From contig JAEMBT020000006.1 in assembly GCA_018873245.2 (NCBI GenBank), positions 7,771,855 to 7,835,854 of the forward strand: 64,000 nt of DNA, in the 5' to 3' direction. The translations under genes were made by a program, and so were the position numbers. The DNA is from Archegozetes longisetosus (lineage: Eukaryota > Arthropoda > Arachnida > Sarcoptiformes > Trhypochthoniidae). Below are positions 12,851 to 24,660 of this stretch, in pieces; position 1 is the first letter of the stretch, and each line of letters begins with the position of its first letter. A model generated the notes under the pieces. It had not been told where the DNA came from and made no database searches. It was given only the letters and a program-made list of their open reading frames with translations.

Positions 12851-14452
12851 GTAAGACTCATTTTAACTTGTTTATTTTACCAATTTTTAATCTTTGAGGA
12901 GAAATCATTTACAACAACATAACTCAATGTGACTGCTTATTTAGTTAAATAAAACTCAATAATATTTATTGGTTAATAATTAGCTATCAAATGAAATGGA
13001 ATCAAATCAGTCAATTTCAGTTCAATTATTCGATTGTCTATTGAATAAAAGTTAGATCAAAAGTTAAGCAAAAGGGATTGAAGTATTTCAAACAATTGGG
13101 ACCACTAGTATTTCTTATTCAAGTGTTTCACTTAGACTTAGAGCATTTTCAATCAGAGTAGCGATGGGGTAGTATATGGTTACAATTGAACAACTCTTCT
13201 ATTTCTAATCATTGCCTTCATTTAACCTACAGCATCAGCAGGATGTCCTTCGCAGTACATAAGTACACGAAACTTTTGTTCGAAGATAATTCTAGTTTTA
13301 AACATTCACAACCAATTATCTATCTGAACAGATCATTGCTTAATGATGCTAATAACTAAGTTTGTTATCATTCTCATTAGAAAGTTTCAATTACAAGTTA
13401 AAGTCTTAAATACTTATTTTTGAAAGAGTACAAAACCGGACTTTTTATTATTTAAACTTTTATGAAATCAAAATTTCAAAATTTCAATATTTTGCTTAGA
13501 AATTAGCCAGAAAAAGATAACCCATTTTAGTGATACTTCAGCCTAAGACTGTAGAAGACAATGTAAACTAGCGTTGACAAAATTTCATGAGTTTACGCAA
13601 TGAAAAAGCCTAATTTTTGTATTCATTTTTAACGAATTGTTAAGTTAGAAACTTAAACTTTCACAATAAAAATCATATCAAACTAGCTGATTATTTGTGT
13701 GATTAGATAATGGTTTGTTTGAATAATTAATTAGTTATTAAATTTATGTCAGATGCTTTTTGAAAAAATCTTCGCACGTTTAGCATTGAGAAGGACTGCG
13801 TTGGATAGTATGCCAACTAATCTAAATATACCACAATTACAACAATTGATTTAGTTTAGTTGATTTTGTTAAGGAGAATGGCAATACAAGAAGTGTTGAA
13901 TGATAACCACATACTATTTTAATACCACATAGAGAGGTACTTACATCTTAATGCTTCAAACACTAACTGTTGAGACCTCTATCGATATAATTAAAAGCTT
14001 TATAGAAAATATGGCGAAAATTCTATCAAAATATTTATTTATGAAACGCCGAAAACTGTGAAAATTAATAATTCAATTGTTGAGTTGACTTTAATTACAG
14101 TAATTTATATTCATCTCAATAATTAAACATTTTTCATACTAATTTAGTTTATCGTGCATAAGTTTTGAGTCTATTTTGCAATTATTATTCAAAAGTTTGG
14201 TTTATTTTATTGATAAACTAATAGTTTTCGATATTTTTATCGTTTATAAGAATTGACTTCAAATATGATAATAATTTAATAATAATTTAATAATTATTTT
14301 AGTTAAATTGATATTCGTTTCTTACCATCTGCTCGTTTATTAAACTATGAATTTTTCATATTATTTCACCATCAAATTGACTCTAATTAGACTAAATTAA
14401 GAAAAATTCAGATTATTTTAAATTGATTTGGGCGATAATTCAATTCGCAACA

Positions 14453-16983
14453 ATGTCATTAAATGAGTTGAGTTTAGAAAAGAAATTAGAGAATGTCACT
14501 AATTCTCAGGACAGTATTCAAAGTCTTTCACTTTGGATTTTACATCACAAGAATCATCACAAAAGAATCATTCAAATTTGGATGAATTGTTTCGAAAAAG
14601 GTATTATTTATTTGACAAGATATCACGTAATTATATTGATTATATTGGTATAATTTCATTTATTTCTCAACTTTTACTTTAAGTTTATATATAGTTTGAT
14701 ATTACTAAACATTAATTAGTTTTAATAAATGGTTCAAATCTTATTCTATTAGAGCAAAGCAATTCTAACTAGTTTTATAAGTTTGTCAATTTTTAGTCAA
14801 ACAAGTGTACATAATTTTAATATTCATTATAATATTTACTTTAGGATGAAATGAAACTTAAAGTGTGAGAAAATTAGTTGATTTATATTTAAACTATAAT
14901 TTCAAATATAAATTATTGATGAAGAAATTTTTCATTTTTTTCTCATCAAAATTTTCATAAAACACATAATAAGAGATCTTAATAAAAGTTATACACTTTT
15001 AATACTATAAATATTTTTGAGAATTAGATTAATAAAATTGAAAAGTCATTACACAAAATGCGTGATCAATAATTGATAGTTAAGTTAAGAAGTTATTAGA
15101 GTAAAAAATGGTTTCACTCTAAACTAAGTATTTATTGTTTAATTACAGCCAAAGCATCACATCGTTTAACGTTATTTCATTTGGCAAATGATGTAATACA
15201 ACACGCTAAACGTAAAGGTGTTGCTCAATATGTTGACGATTTTGCAGAAACATTGAAAGCAGCCACAGTTCTTGTCAAAGGCGACAAAATAAGTACTTCT
15301 GTCGATCGAGTTTTCAATATTTGGCTCGAAAGAAATATTTATAGCCAACAATTCATCGATCAGTTGAGAGCACTTCTATCGGGAAACAGCACTCGTTTGG
15401 CTGGAATTTCCAAAATTGTAGCTGAATTCAAACTTTCAGAATTAATAGATAAGATCAAGAAAACGAAAAAAGTTGAACAGAACTCTTTAGCAAAATTAGA
15501 GTCATTAGTCAACTGTAAAGTAGATGCAACCAGTTCTGAAGTGCTCAACAAATTGAAAGACAAAACACACGGCGAACAGTTCAGCAAAGATTTTGATGAG
15601 GCCACCAAATGTCTCGAAACTGTTATAAGTGCTTTAGAAAAAGAAGTCGCCGTTAGGACTGATTTAGTCGAAAGTTTAGAGAAAAGTGAAATTTTTTATG
15701 AGACGCAGAAAGAAGAAGTGAAAACAGTAGTTGACGCCTATAAAAACTTCGAACTAAGAGTGAAACATGTGGGCAAAAGACTAGAAGAGTCGAAGAGTTC
15801 GCTTCCGAGTCCATTACCTTCACCTCCGAGAGACGCTCCATCGCCTACCAATTCAGACGATGGACCAAATCTTCCACAAAACGACATGTTTGCCACAGAT
15901 GTAAGCGCTTTCTTGAAACAAGTGGTCAGCGATGACTCTAGAAGTTCACATCAGGGAAGCTCTCTCGACCAAAGACTTTCGAGTTTGATTCATAGCATGC
16001 CTCATGTTAATGATCATAAAAATAATAGTAGTAATAATAATAATTCGAATAAATTTATTACTCATAATAACAATCAGTCCCTGCAGTCACAAATGCAAAC
16101 AATTAGTAATAATTCTATTATTAATGACAATAATAATAGTTTTGCAAATAATAACAGTTGGAACTCAACTGATTACTCAATGACGCAAAATTCAGCCATT
16201 GATCCGAATATGAACATCAATACGAATTACTCGAACGACATGATGTATTTGTCATCGCATCAGACAAACCCATCAAATAGTCAATTGATGTATGACTACA
16301 GTTATTCTCACCAAATCCAAGAGATGAACAGCAGACAAAGCAACCCAGAAGTACAACACATCCAAGCATTAGTTTCTTCTCGTGGAGAAGAAAACAAATC
16401 TCAAATGAATCCATTATCAGTAGCTCCAATAATATCTTCATCTAATGTAATGCCAGCTTTTGATGAATACCATGGACTGCAACAGCCATCAGAGAACTTT
16501 GAACCTGCAGATATGGATTTAGGAAATTCAGACGACGAAGAGATTGCTGTAAATAGAGTACACACTCATAGAACTATTAAAGTGATAGATACTCGACGAA
16601 ACTCAAACGAAACCCAACTCAATGACTTGATTAAAGTTAATAACGGATCGAACGATGACAGATCTTATAGTAATTCAAATACCATTAATAATACTAATAA
16701 TAGTGTTCCATATATGCCGTCATCATTTCCATTATCTTCACCACAATTGAAATCGATCGCAAGGATGCCTGTTCGGAGTTCTTTAAATAGTGCACAACAT
16801 GCTTATTCTGCTCATCCATCGATTCATTCGCCTCAATGGCGAGGACCGCGTTCTGCAGTAATAGCTGCACAGCATTTTTCATCAAATTCTTTATCAATTA
16901 ACGCACCGGCACTTTCACACAATCGTAATTGGAGACCACCACCTAGTAGAAACAATCGTAAAACTAATTTTCGTCGGTATTGA
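14453..16983 (+). CDS. RPRD2: RPRD2-like protein with RNA polymerase II CTD-interacting domain (CID)
   Basis: Nuclear protein expected to bind the phosphorylated C-terminal tail of RNA polymerase II and act in transcription and CTD dephosphorylation. Two exons, 14453-14600 and 15149-16983, give 660 residues with phase 1 at the junction. CID spans about residues 1-130: LEKKLENVTNSQDSIQSLS, LWILHHKNHHKRII, LTLFHLANDVIQHAKRKG, VDRVFNIWLERNIY. A coiled-coil RPR segment follows (about 160-250, AVRTDLVESLEKSEIF and neighbours), then a Pro/Ser linker (PSPLPSPPRDAPSPT) and a long Asn/Ser-rich disordered tail ending with RGPRSA and Arg-rich NRNWRPPPSRNNRK. The spacing DSIQ and NHHK fits RPRD2 better than RPRD1A/B; human RPRD2 is about twice as long. 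The ATG is the first good start; the frame is open about 10 codons upstream. Confidence 0.9.
14601..15148 (+). other. RPRD2 intron 1 (548 bp)
   Basis: GTATTA donor and TTACAG acceptor. AT-rich filler with no recognisable element; no other intron interrupts this gene. Confidence 0.85.
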
Positions 16984-17072
16984 GTCTCTTTATAAGTTTG
17001 ATTTGAATCACTTTTGTCTTTAGTCAATACTAAATTGTCTTAATTCACAAATATTTATAAGTTTTGAAAATG

Positions 17073-17078
17073 AATAAA
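17073..17078 (+). promoter_or_regulatory. Polyadenylation signal AATAAA, RPRD2
   Basis: Canonical AATAAA 90 bases after the RPRD2 stop, followed by a T/G-rich stretch as expected for a cleavage site. The convergent neighbour is fructose-1,6-bisphosphatase. Confidence 0.6.
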
Positions 17079-17420
17079 CTTTTGGTGTTCTAATACAGAG
17101 TACAATATGACTTATGTTCTCAAAACATCTCTCATCTGTCATTATTTCTTATAAATAGTGATATCTAAAGTCAATTTGAATTAACATCAATTAACTTAAG
17201 CCTCATCTAAATGATTGTTAAGTTTTATCAGTTTTATCTTTTGTTGCAAACGTTTATAATTTTAGCTAAATTTTAAGATATCAGTCCACAGACACTTTGA
17301 ATTTTACAAAAACTATTTTAAAGATTTCAATACAAGTGCATTATTTAAAAATAGCATTAGTTATTCACATTGACTGCAAATGACATCCTTTCAAAATTGA
17401 TTGTTCGAACGATTCGATTA

Positions 17421-17480
17421 GAATTTCAAGAGTTCAATCAGAATTTCAAGAGTTGGATCAGAATTCCAAGAATCGCATCA
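17421..17480. repeat. 20-bp tandem repeat, 3 copies
   Basis: Three units of the pattern GAATTTCAAGAGTTGGATCA, diverging toward the right. Lies in the 760-base spacer between the convergent RPRD2 and FBP genes, which holds no other gene. The short open frame across it is a by-product of the repeat. Confidence 0.9.
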
Positions 17481-17596
17481 GGACTCCAAACCAAATGTTT
17501 ATCATTGAGAAGAGATTTTATGTTTAAATTTATTCGATTATGTATATTATATGTATATATACTTCTCTATTAAATTATCATAAAAATATTCTTAAC

Positions 17597-17602
17597 TTTA
17601 TT
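17597..17602 (-). promoter_or_regulatory. Possible polyadenylation signal, FBP gene
   Basis: TTTATT on the plus strand (AATAAA on the coding strand), about 140 bases after the FBP stop codon. Confidence 0.35.
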
Positions 17603-17742
17603 TGGAAACATGTAATTTTCGCATTAGAGATCAATACGAATTATAAAATCTAAAAATATATTTTCATTTAGCACTTTGTAAACTATGAAAACATGTTTCA
17701 AATAGAAAATAACGATCAATAATAATTGATTATTAAATTTGT

Positions 17743-19876
17743 TTAAATCCCGAGTTTTTTGTACAAATCGAGCACTTCTTGAACATCATCTCTAGATCCA
17801 AGAAATATTGGAGCTCTTTCGTGAATGGTTTTTGGCTGAATATCTAGTATTGGTATTTTGCCACTCGAAGCGATTCCTCCCGCGTTTTCAATTATGTGCG
17901 CCATCGGATTGCATTCGTATAGCAAACGGAGCTGAATGACGATAGAGAATGACGTGATTTGTGAGTCAATAGATTCACACACATGAATAAATGACATTAT
18001 GATTTAGGATAACACATACCTTCCCTTCGGTGCATCTTTGGTCGATGGATACATGAATATTCCTCCGTATTTGAGCGTTCTGTGAACGTCTGCCACCTAA
18101 CTCGTTAAGAAGATACATAGAATTAACAATAGTGGCACTTAATTAAGTTAATGTTTAACAAACCATTGAACCGACATATCGAGCCCCGTATGGTTTGCCA
18201 TTCTATCAAACAAAATATAATCAACTTAAGCCAACAATAATATCAGAATATTCCAATAATAGACCAGAAACAATAAGAACTAGTCTTACCGATGGATATT
18301 TCTTGCTTTTAACGTATTGTTTGACCGCTTCATCCCATTGTCCTTCGTATCCTTCATTAATACTATATATTTTTCCTCTGTTCGGGATTTTCATATTAGG
18401 GTCTGTAAGTATGAATTCTCCTATTGCCTAATGATTAATAATTAGGTAAGTATTGTTTTAATTGTAAAAAGCTATGGTATGCTCACAGGATCGTACATAA
18501 ATCCATGGACATCGCCTTGGCCCAGACTGAGTACAATCATAGTCGCACTCCTGCAATTGCAATAACTCAATAATCGTTTGCAATAATTCAATAATTGTTT
18601 TGAATCAGAAGAAAACTTCTTTACCCATAAAGTGCATAGCCGGCTGCAACTATACTTCGTCCATTAACTAGTCCATCTGCAGCGGTTGCTGGTTTGTCGT
18701 CGTCAGGCTTAAGGACAATAGAAAGGTTTACTTAATTTTAGTCTCATAGTCTATTTTGATGTTACTGCTAGGCGTTTAATACCTTACGATAAATAGCAAA
18801 TATTGAGCCAATGGATACGAGACAATCAATATTTGAAGATCCATCGAGAGGATCGAAAGCGACAATATATTTTCCTTGCTTTTCAGCCTCGACTTCGATT
18901 ACAGTTTCATTTTCTTCAGATATGAGCAAACATGTAGTATATGATGACTTCAACATATTGATAAATAGATCATTTGCCAATACATCGAGTTTCTTAACTT
19001 CTTCTCCCTGAACATTAGTCGTGCCTTCAATACCATATCTATATAGAAGTAGAACTTGTTTGCATGAAAACTACTATTTTCTCTGTCATATTGTCGGTAA
19101 ATGCTATAAAACCCTATCTTTCATTGAGCTAACATTACAGATAGCACTGACTCGATCGCATTAAGTCCACTAAAACTTTTATCAAAGGCTTGTTTCTATC
19201 AATAAGATGATTGGACAGCATTTTGTATAGAAGGATAATTTGACGATCACAACTATATACAAGTTAAATAGTTTAAAGCTGAACAGCAGAATGTGTTCAC
19301 AGCCTCAACATTAAGACTGCTAACGTTTTCAATACAAGTTTCTATTCTTGTTCAAAATTAACTAAATCCACAACTGAATAGTGATAGTGTCTGAGATATC
19401 TGATTTAAGCACACATTACGTTAGGTTTTTATGAAAACAGAAAACATAACCAAAGTTTGGTTCAAATTTGAAATTTATTGTAAAATGCATTTCAGATATG
19501 ACGAGTGGCCAAACAACAGCTGCGATAATCATTTGAATAGGAATTTGTAAGTTTTAATGAAGAAGCGAACAAAAATTCGAGAAAGAAAAGAAGGGCTGTT
19601 TTCAATTGTACATTGGTTATTTTCAATTGTACATTGATTATTCGATTAAAACAATGAGTTATAGTAAGGAAAAGTAGTTGAGAAGAGCAAATAGTGTCAT
19701 ATAGCATACAGTTTAGCGATTCCAGCTTTTCTCACAGCAGATGAAACGGCTTTGATGGAAGTAGAGAGAGCATTGATTAATGTGGTCAACTCTCCAGTTG
19801 CGCCCTTAATCCTGCGTTGTTCTGCCAAAACAAAACGCGTTAATGTCATGCAATTGGTGTCGATTTGAGAAGACAT
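17743..19876 (-). CDS. FBP1: Fructose-1,6-bisphosphatase
   Basis: Cytosolic gluconeogenic enzyme: fructose 1,6-bisphosphate to fructose 6-phosphate plus phosphate. Eight minus-strand exons: 19876-19710, 19038-18783, 18707-18625, 18550-18487, 18427-18290, 18202-18164, 18096-18020, 17931-17743. Marks: [11 protein letters not shown] (N-terminal AMP site region), [10 protein letters not shown], metal and catalytic motif [87 protein letters not shown]. The exons sum to 1013 bases, one short of 338 codons: exon 7 ends GGA-AG before GTATGT while exon 8 starts in frame with CTC. The missing base falls at the conserved active-site lysine before LRLLYE (Lys274 in the mammalian enzyme). Either a base was lost in an A run or a GTGTTA donor four bases on is used, giving G-R-Y-L. 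Confidence 0.95.
19039..19709 (-). other. FBP intron 1 (671 bp)
   Basis: Largest intron of the FBP gene, GTATGC donor and ATATAG acceptor. It holds a 2 x 21-bp tandem repeat at 19599-19640 (TTTTCAATTGTACATTG) and nothing else recognised. Confidence 0.85.
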
Positions 19877-20525
19877 TTTTGTTCCACTAAATTACACTTA
19901 AATACTAAATTAAACTCCTTTTTGGTTTGATCTAACTCGAACACTTCCTTCGTTTAGTGACAATTTGTTACAGGATTCGTTTGAATGGAAGTGATGTTTA
20001 TTTAAAATCTCAATAGTCTAGCCTTGAACTAAGTTTATGTGGAAAACATGTTTCAAAAACAAGTAGTAGTAAAACTATGACAGTCTCAGACTACAGTCAT
20101 TACTCCTCAAACTTTTCCACTAGTAATAACACTAAATATCTAACTTTGGAAAATTACTTTCAAATTTGATTTTTGTCGCTTAACAAATATTCTGATAGAC
20201 AATGCCTTGAAGATGACCAAAAGGATTAATTAAATAAGACTTGAACCTAATATTAGTATTTGTAATAAATACAATTTGTATAAGAAGTTAGTTTGAAAAT
20301 ATACTGTATCAAAGGGAACTCTAGCTATAGATTATAACTAGTACTATATGATATTTTGTGGAGGTCATTACATTATCTATTTTCGATAAAGTGAACTAAT
20401 ATTAGATAATTTCTATTCTTTAGTGAATCTCCATTCATACGACTTACTGTTTAAGTATTTAATGTTGCCGTGCAGATATCAGACGAGTTGATACTTCAGT
20501 TTTCATAGCACAATAAACTGGTATT

Positions 20526-20546
20526 TCTCTCTCTCTCTCTCTCTCT
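20526..20546. repeat. (TC)n microsatellite
   Basis: About ten TC units, upstream of the FBP start codon by about 650 bases. Confidence 0.95.
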
Positions 20547-21472
20547 AAGTTTCTACTATCAATACTGACTCTCATTCAGTAATATTACTGTTGAATTCCC
20601 TTTTCAACTACAAAAAACCTTGCAAGAACACCCAAATTTCCATTTAAATTATAAACAGACATAATATTTAAGTCAAATATTTGATAAGACGTCAGTGGTA
20701 TATAAAAGCTTGCAAATATTAATAACAGTTTAGAAAGTATTCCTAAATGAGTGACATTTCACCTTAGGTTTAATTGCGAGCAGTTTTTCGAATTAATCTC
20801 AGTTGAGGACTATTAAACACAAATGTTTTAATTTTATTTGCAAGAAGGCATTTACCATTAGATTTTCAAAAGAATTAGTTTCTGTTGAAAACACCAAACT
20901 TGCAATCTGAACGCATTTCAAAGACTGAAATATAGACGAGAAAAAGTTTTCACGTAATACACATTAATTTGACTAAATAAAAAATGATTATCTTGGTTGA
21001 ATTGATTTTTGACACATAAAACAACGAATACTTTACTAAAAACTAATGTGAAATGATTACAAAAGTTAATTCTAGTAAACAATTTTTCGAGCGTCTACTG
21101 TTTGCAATGTCTGGAATATATATAAATAAAAGTTTTTGCAATTTCTAATTTCCAAAATAAGGGAAGTCATTTTGTGAAAAAGTCATTTAGTATTGCCGAG
21201 TTGGATAAAAAAGCGTCTATTACCTAACTTTCTATAACCTTAATTTTAGCTCGACAATTATTCAAGCATGAAATGATTTTCTCCTTCTGATTCCTTATTC
21301 ATTCTTTTTTATTTTCTAGAAAACTTGCATTTTTCTAACTTTCAAATTATAAGGAGAGTCGAAAAGTTATATTTTATACGTAATCTAAGAAGAAATCACT
21401 ATTAGGAGTGCTATAACATATGCTAACTTACTTACGATGCTTCAGATACAGAGGCATTGAAACAGGTATCAG

Positions 21473-22722
21473 ACATTCAAATTGGTTCTCAATTCTGATT
21501 CTCATACTAGTGAAAGCTATCTCAAAAAAGCTAACACCTTTCGGTCTATCTTTTTAGACTTTTTTTTGAATCTGCGAAAACTTTCTGATTTCGATGAAGA
21601 GCTCGAGAAAACAATTCTGTGTTTTGATTTACTCAACTTATAAAATTCATATTTGGGTTCTATTGAATTGCTAAAAACAATTATAAGCCTTTCAACAAAT
21701 ATTTTGAGGTAAAAAATAATATTAGAGAGGAATAGACTTAGAAAGTGATAGAAAATAGATACCGATAGGTTTAATTTGGGGAAGATTTTGATTAGTAAAG
21801 AATATCGAATATATAGAAGAGAACAAATTGGTTGATCCCTAATTTGTACGATTTGATGCAGAGCATCTCTTCTATTGAAGAAGGCACTAAGAATTAATGG
21901 ATTTGAGAGAATTGTGATTATATCTGATATTGGAGTGTTTGGTTGAATTTAATTATGTTTCACTTTAGTGTTTCTATCCATTATTTGAAATTCTGAAACG
22001 ACTAATGCACGGATCGATTGCCTCGAGAGTTAGTTTTCTCTTTTGCGCACAACATTTAAATGTTAGCGAAAGTCTAGAGAAAATCAAATGAAACTCATCC
22101 TCCAATTGATAAAATCTCTATCTATTCTGCAAGACTGAAATTTTGAGTACCTTAACATTGATCAAAGTATAATACATTAGATGATAGTATGTTTTCGATA
22201 TCCCTACTAAATGTTTCAAACTTAGTATTACTTTAGAACTTAATGATAAAAAATATGATACTAAGTGCACTCTTTTAGCTCATTGTTTAATATATTTGAA
22301 TAAACCTTATGCTAAAACTAAGTTCCATTCAAATCTTGACAAATCATTCGTTGAGTATTCTGCTGATATAACTTATTTAAGTTAAACACGAGCTTCTAAA
22401 GTACTTTAAGATAACTGAATTGGACTTGTGACTCGATGCTTTTTTTAAGACTCATAAGTCGTTCTCAGAAGATATTCTGAATATTTTCTATAGTTTCATT
22501 CTGAACTATGAGCCTATCGTGAATGTAAATCACTGCTTTGATTATTTGCGATCTTTCTACCAACTTGTGAGAGATCTCATTAACCTTTTCGAAATTGCAT
22601 CGATGCGAAAAAAATTGATGGTTTAGTTGAATCCATCAAGATAAATGATATAATCCTTCTAAATAAATATAATCCCGATCATAGTATTCCTGGTACTAAA
22701 CCTCTACTCAATCAAATAAATT
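21473..22722 (+). pseudogene. FANCI: FANCI-like gene remnant (Fanconi anaemia group I)
   Basis: FANCI pairs with FANCD2 in interstrand crosslink repair. Open plus-strand stretches follow the order of human FANCI from about residue 440 to 850. 21473-21708 has ILCFDLLNL and SIELLKTIISLSTNIL (human FDYLSFLPL, RLLKAVQPLL); a 153-bp GT-AG intron with matching phase leads to 21862-21934 with LLLKKALRINGFERI (human LVLRKAMFANQLDAR). From 21969 come FEILKRLM and ETHPPI, then 22197-22382 with KLSITLELNDKK and LLAHCLIYL, then 22432-22620 with ILNIFYSFILNYEP and LVRDLINLF (human FLVMGVCEVLIEYNF, FEDILSLF). The frame is broken by a TAA at 21641, a frame change near an A run at about 22080, and no clean junctions later. 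I infer a pseudogene, or a real gene with sequence errors. Identity rests on memory of the human protein; other alpha-solenoid proteins are possible. Confidence 0.45.
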
Positions 22723-24030
22723 GATTGTTTCATTTGATTAAGCCTATTTCTAATACAACACAAGTATTAATATCTTTATTTGTGTGAAAAGCTAACTACA
22801 ATTAAAGGTAAGCAATCATAAAGTCTTTTGTTATCGTATTTTGGAATTTGTCAAAAAAATCAACTAAACTTTTGTTCATACTATCAAATCCGAAGCTATG
22901 TACTTTGAGTATAACAAACATTTGTTTTCTAGTAGTCAACTTAAGTATAACATTTATATGTTTAATATGATTGATGGGATATGAGTTGAATGTATACGAA
23001 TCATGTTCCAAGTGTTTATCTCAATAACATGTATAGTCTATGCGGTCGACTTATTAAAGTGACAGAGCCAAGTGAAAAAGCATATAGCTTTTCCAGTACA
23101 CATACACTCTTAAAAACTAATTCATTTTTTAGAATTAATAAGTTTTCAAATTGCTTCATTCCGAGTGATTTTGATTGAGTCAGATTTTTAGGCATGACTT
23201 TTATGTTTTTAGCTTAATTATCGCTTAATTACGCTTAATAAAGACTTGAAATACTAAAAACAAATTGCAACCCAAACTGTAATCACAATGATCTTCAGAC
23301 CAATTTGGTGACAAACAAAGATTGAGACACCACACGCTCTGAAAATTGGTTGAAAACCAGAATTCAGTTTTTAGCAAAGAAAGAAAGGCATTAATTCTAG
23401 ATTTGAGCTTAGCTCTGATCTGTGCTGACGGTAACTCTCGAGTGACTTAATCTATCATCTTCTATATGATCAGAGCATTTATCTTCATTAATAATAATTC
23501 CATGACCTGAAGCTTATTAAAAAGTTTGATTTTTGACCTTTTGCGCAAGATTTTTGCCAATATTCGTGCCAAAAGTTTTGATGACAGAATATATTAATGA
23601 AATATTGCTCTTTTCTTTCGGCCAATCACTTTTTCCGCTAGAAATCCTTTGGAATGGATTTTGAAACTATCGTCAAGACTATTGTTAGCCAAAGCCTATA
23701 CTTTGCTAAGAATTTCGGTTAAAGCATTAGTTTGGTCAATAAGAGTTACTTTTGATATTAAATAAGAAACCTTTGAAATAAGACAAACTATACTATTCTT
23801 AAAGTTTGTCTCTCCCAAACTCATGAACAAGATTGGCAACGTTCAGGAAATTCTTATTTATAGAGTGAGATTGTCGTGAAATAAAGAATTTTTCTAACGA
23901 AATATTTCATTGATCAAACTTTCATAATCTCATGCTTGATCTGCTTTTGTATTGTATGTAGAGGTTTCGTTTGAGTTATTGGTCAAATCATAAGATTCCT
24001 CCCTTCAATAGAGTATGGCATATTTTAGTT

Positions 24031-24069
24031 GTACCAAATTCTGTGTACCAAATTCTGTGTAACAAATTC
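24031..24069. repeat. 14-bp tandem repeat
   Basis: Two full copies of GTACCAAATTCTGT and a diverged partial third. Confidence 0.85.
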
Positions 24070-24378
24070 ACATAAATCAATTAAAAATTATATTTCACTA
24101 TAAACGACGATCAAGATAACGACTCATGCACCAGAAGATAATGTGATCAAAGGAAACATAACTCATTCACTCAGTCATACAAAGAGTTGAAATGTTTGTT
24201 GAATATAAAAGAATTTAGTTAGAATTTTGAACAATTTTATGATTAATAGTTAATCAGTTTTGTCTATTCTAAATTATGCATAATTGATTATGAGCCAAAG
24301 GTTTTTAGTATTATTTAATAAGTCAATTTCGTGCCTCAACAGTTTGAACTGATTTATCTTCAACGTAAAGGATAATTC

Positions 24379-24575
24379 GTGCCTTGTGTGGTAATTGAAG
24401 AAAATGTGCGCCCGCGAGCCTCAGCTTCTTTACTATTCCATGGTTATGCAGTAAAGCACTTGTTAATACTACAGGCTCTGGAGAGAGTGTGCATAACCAA
24501 TGCTCGCATCGTAGCCGTGTTCTGCGACAGTAGTAGAGCAGAAGCCCTACCTGAACAATAGCAAGTTAGGAGTGC

Positions 24576-24620
<45 letters not shown>

Positions 24621-24660
24621 ACTTCGCTCTTCTCTACTCCCTGTAAGGGTTGGGCAATTT
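24379..24660 (+). promoter_or_regulatory. GC-richer block with CT tract upstream of HCN: candidate promoter/5' leader
   Basis: About 180 bases with many CpGs (GCGCCCGCGAG, ATCGTAGCCG, CTGCGAC), unlike the surrounding AT-rich DNA, followed directly by a 35-base CT tract (24582-24616) and a pyrimidine-rich stretch. It lies 1.2-1.4 kb before the first HCN coding exon, so it could be the promoter or a 5' untranslated exon; the CTGTAAGGG near 24640 could even be a splice donor. A 60-codon open frame crosses it but shows no protein family. Role inferred from composition and position only. Confidence 0.3.
24582..24616. repeat. (CT)n microsatellite
   Basis: Uninterrupted CT dinucleotide run of about 35 bases directly after the GC-richer block. 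Confidence 0.95.

Larger units (their letters stand above)
11191..14452. other. Spacer between nuclear receptor and RPRD2
   Basis: AT-rich intergenic DNA. It holds the receptor's likely poly(A) site, a GC-richer segment near 12064-12112 with partly self-complementary TGACACC...GGTGTGACA, an orphan open frame (12559-12741) and one copy of a dispersed repeat (12751-12850). The last 400 bases before RPRD2 are very AT-rich with TAATTTAA repeats. Confidence 0.5.

Noticed and set aside
15360-16897. Several minus-strand open frames across RPRD2
   Set aside because: Antisense shadows of a well supported CID protein with an Asn/Ser-rich tail.
21473-22722. FANCD2 as the source of the broken reading frames
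   Set aside because: One segment (LDAFFKTHKSFSEDIL) recalls FANCD2, but the order of the other blocks does not fit, whereas FANCI fits throughout.
24379-24561. 60-codon frame in the GC-richer block as a gene
   Set aside because: Composition explains its openness; no recognisable motif. Kept as a candidate regulatory or leader region.
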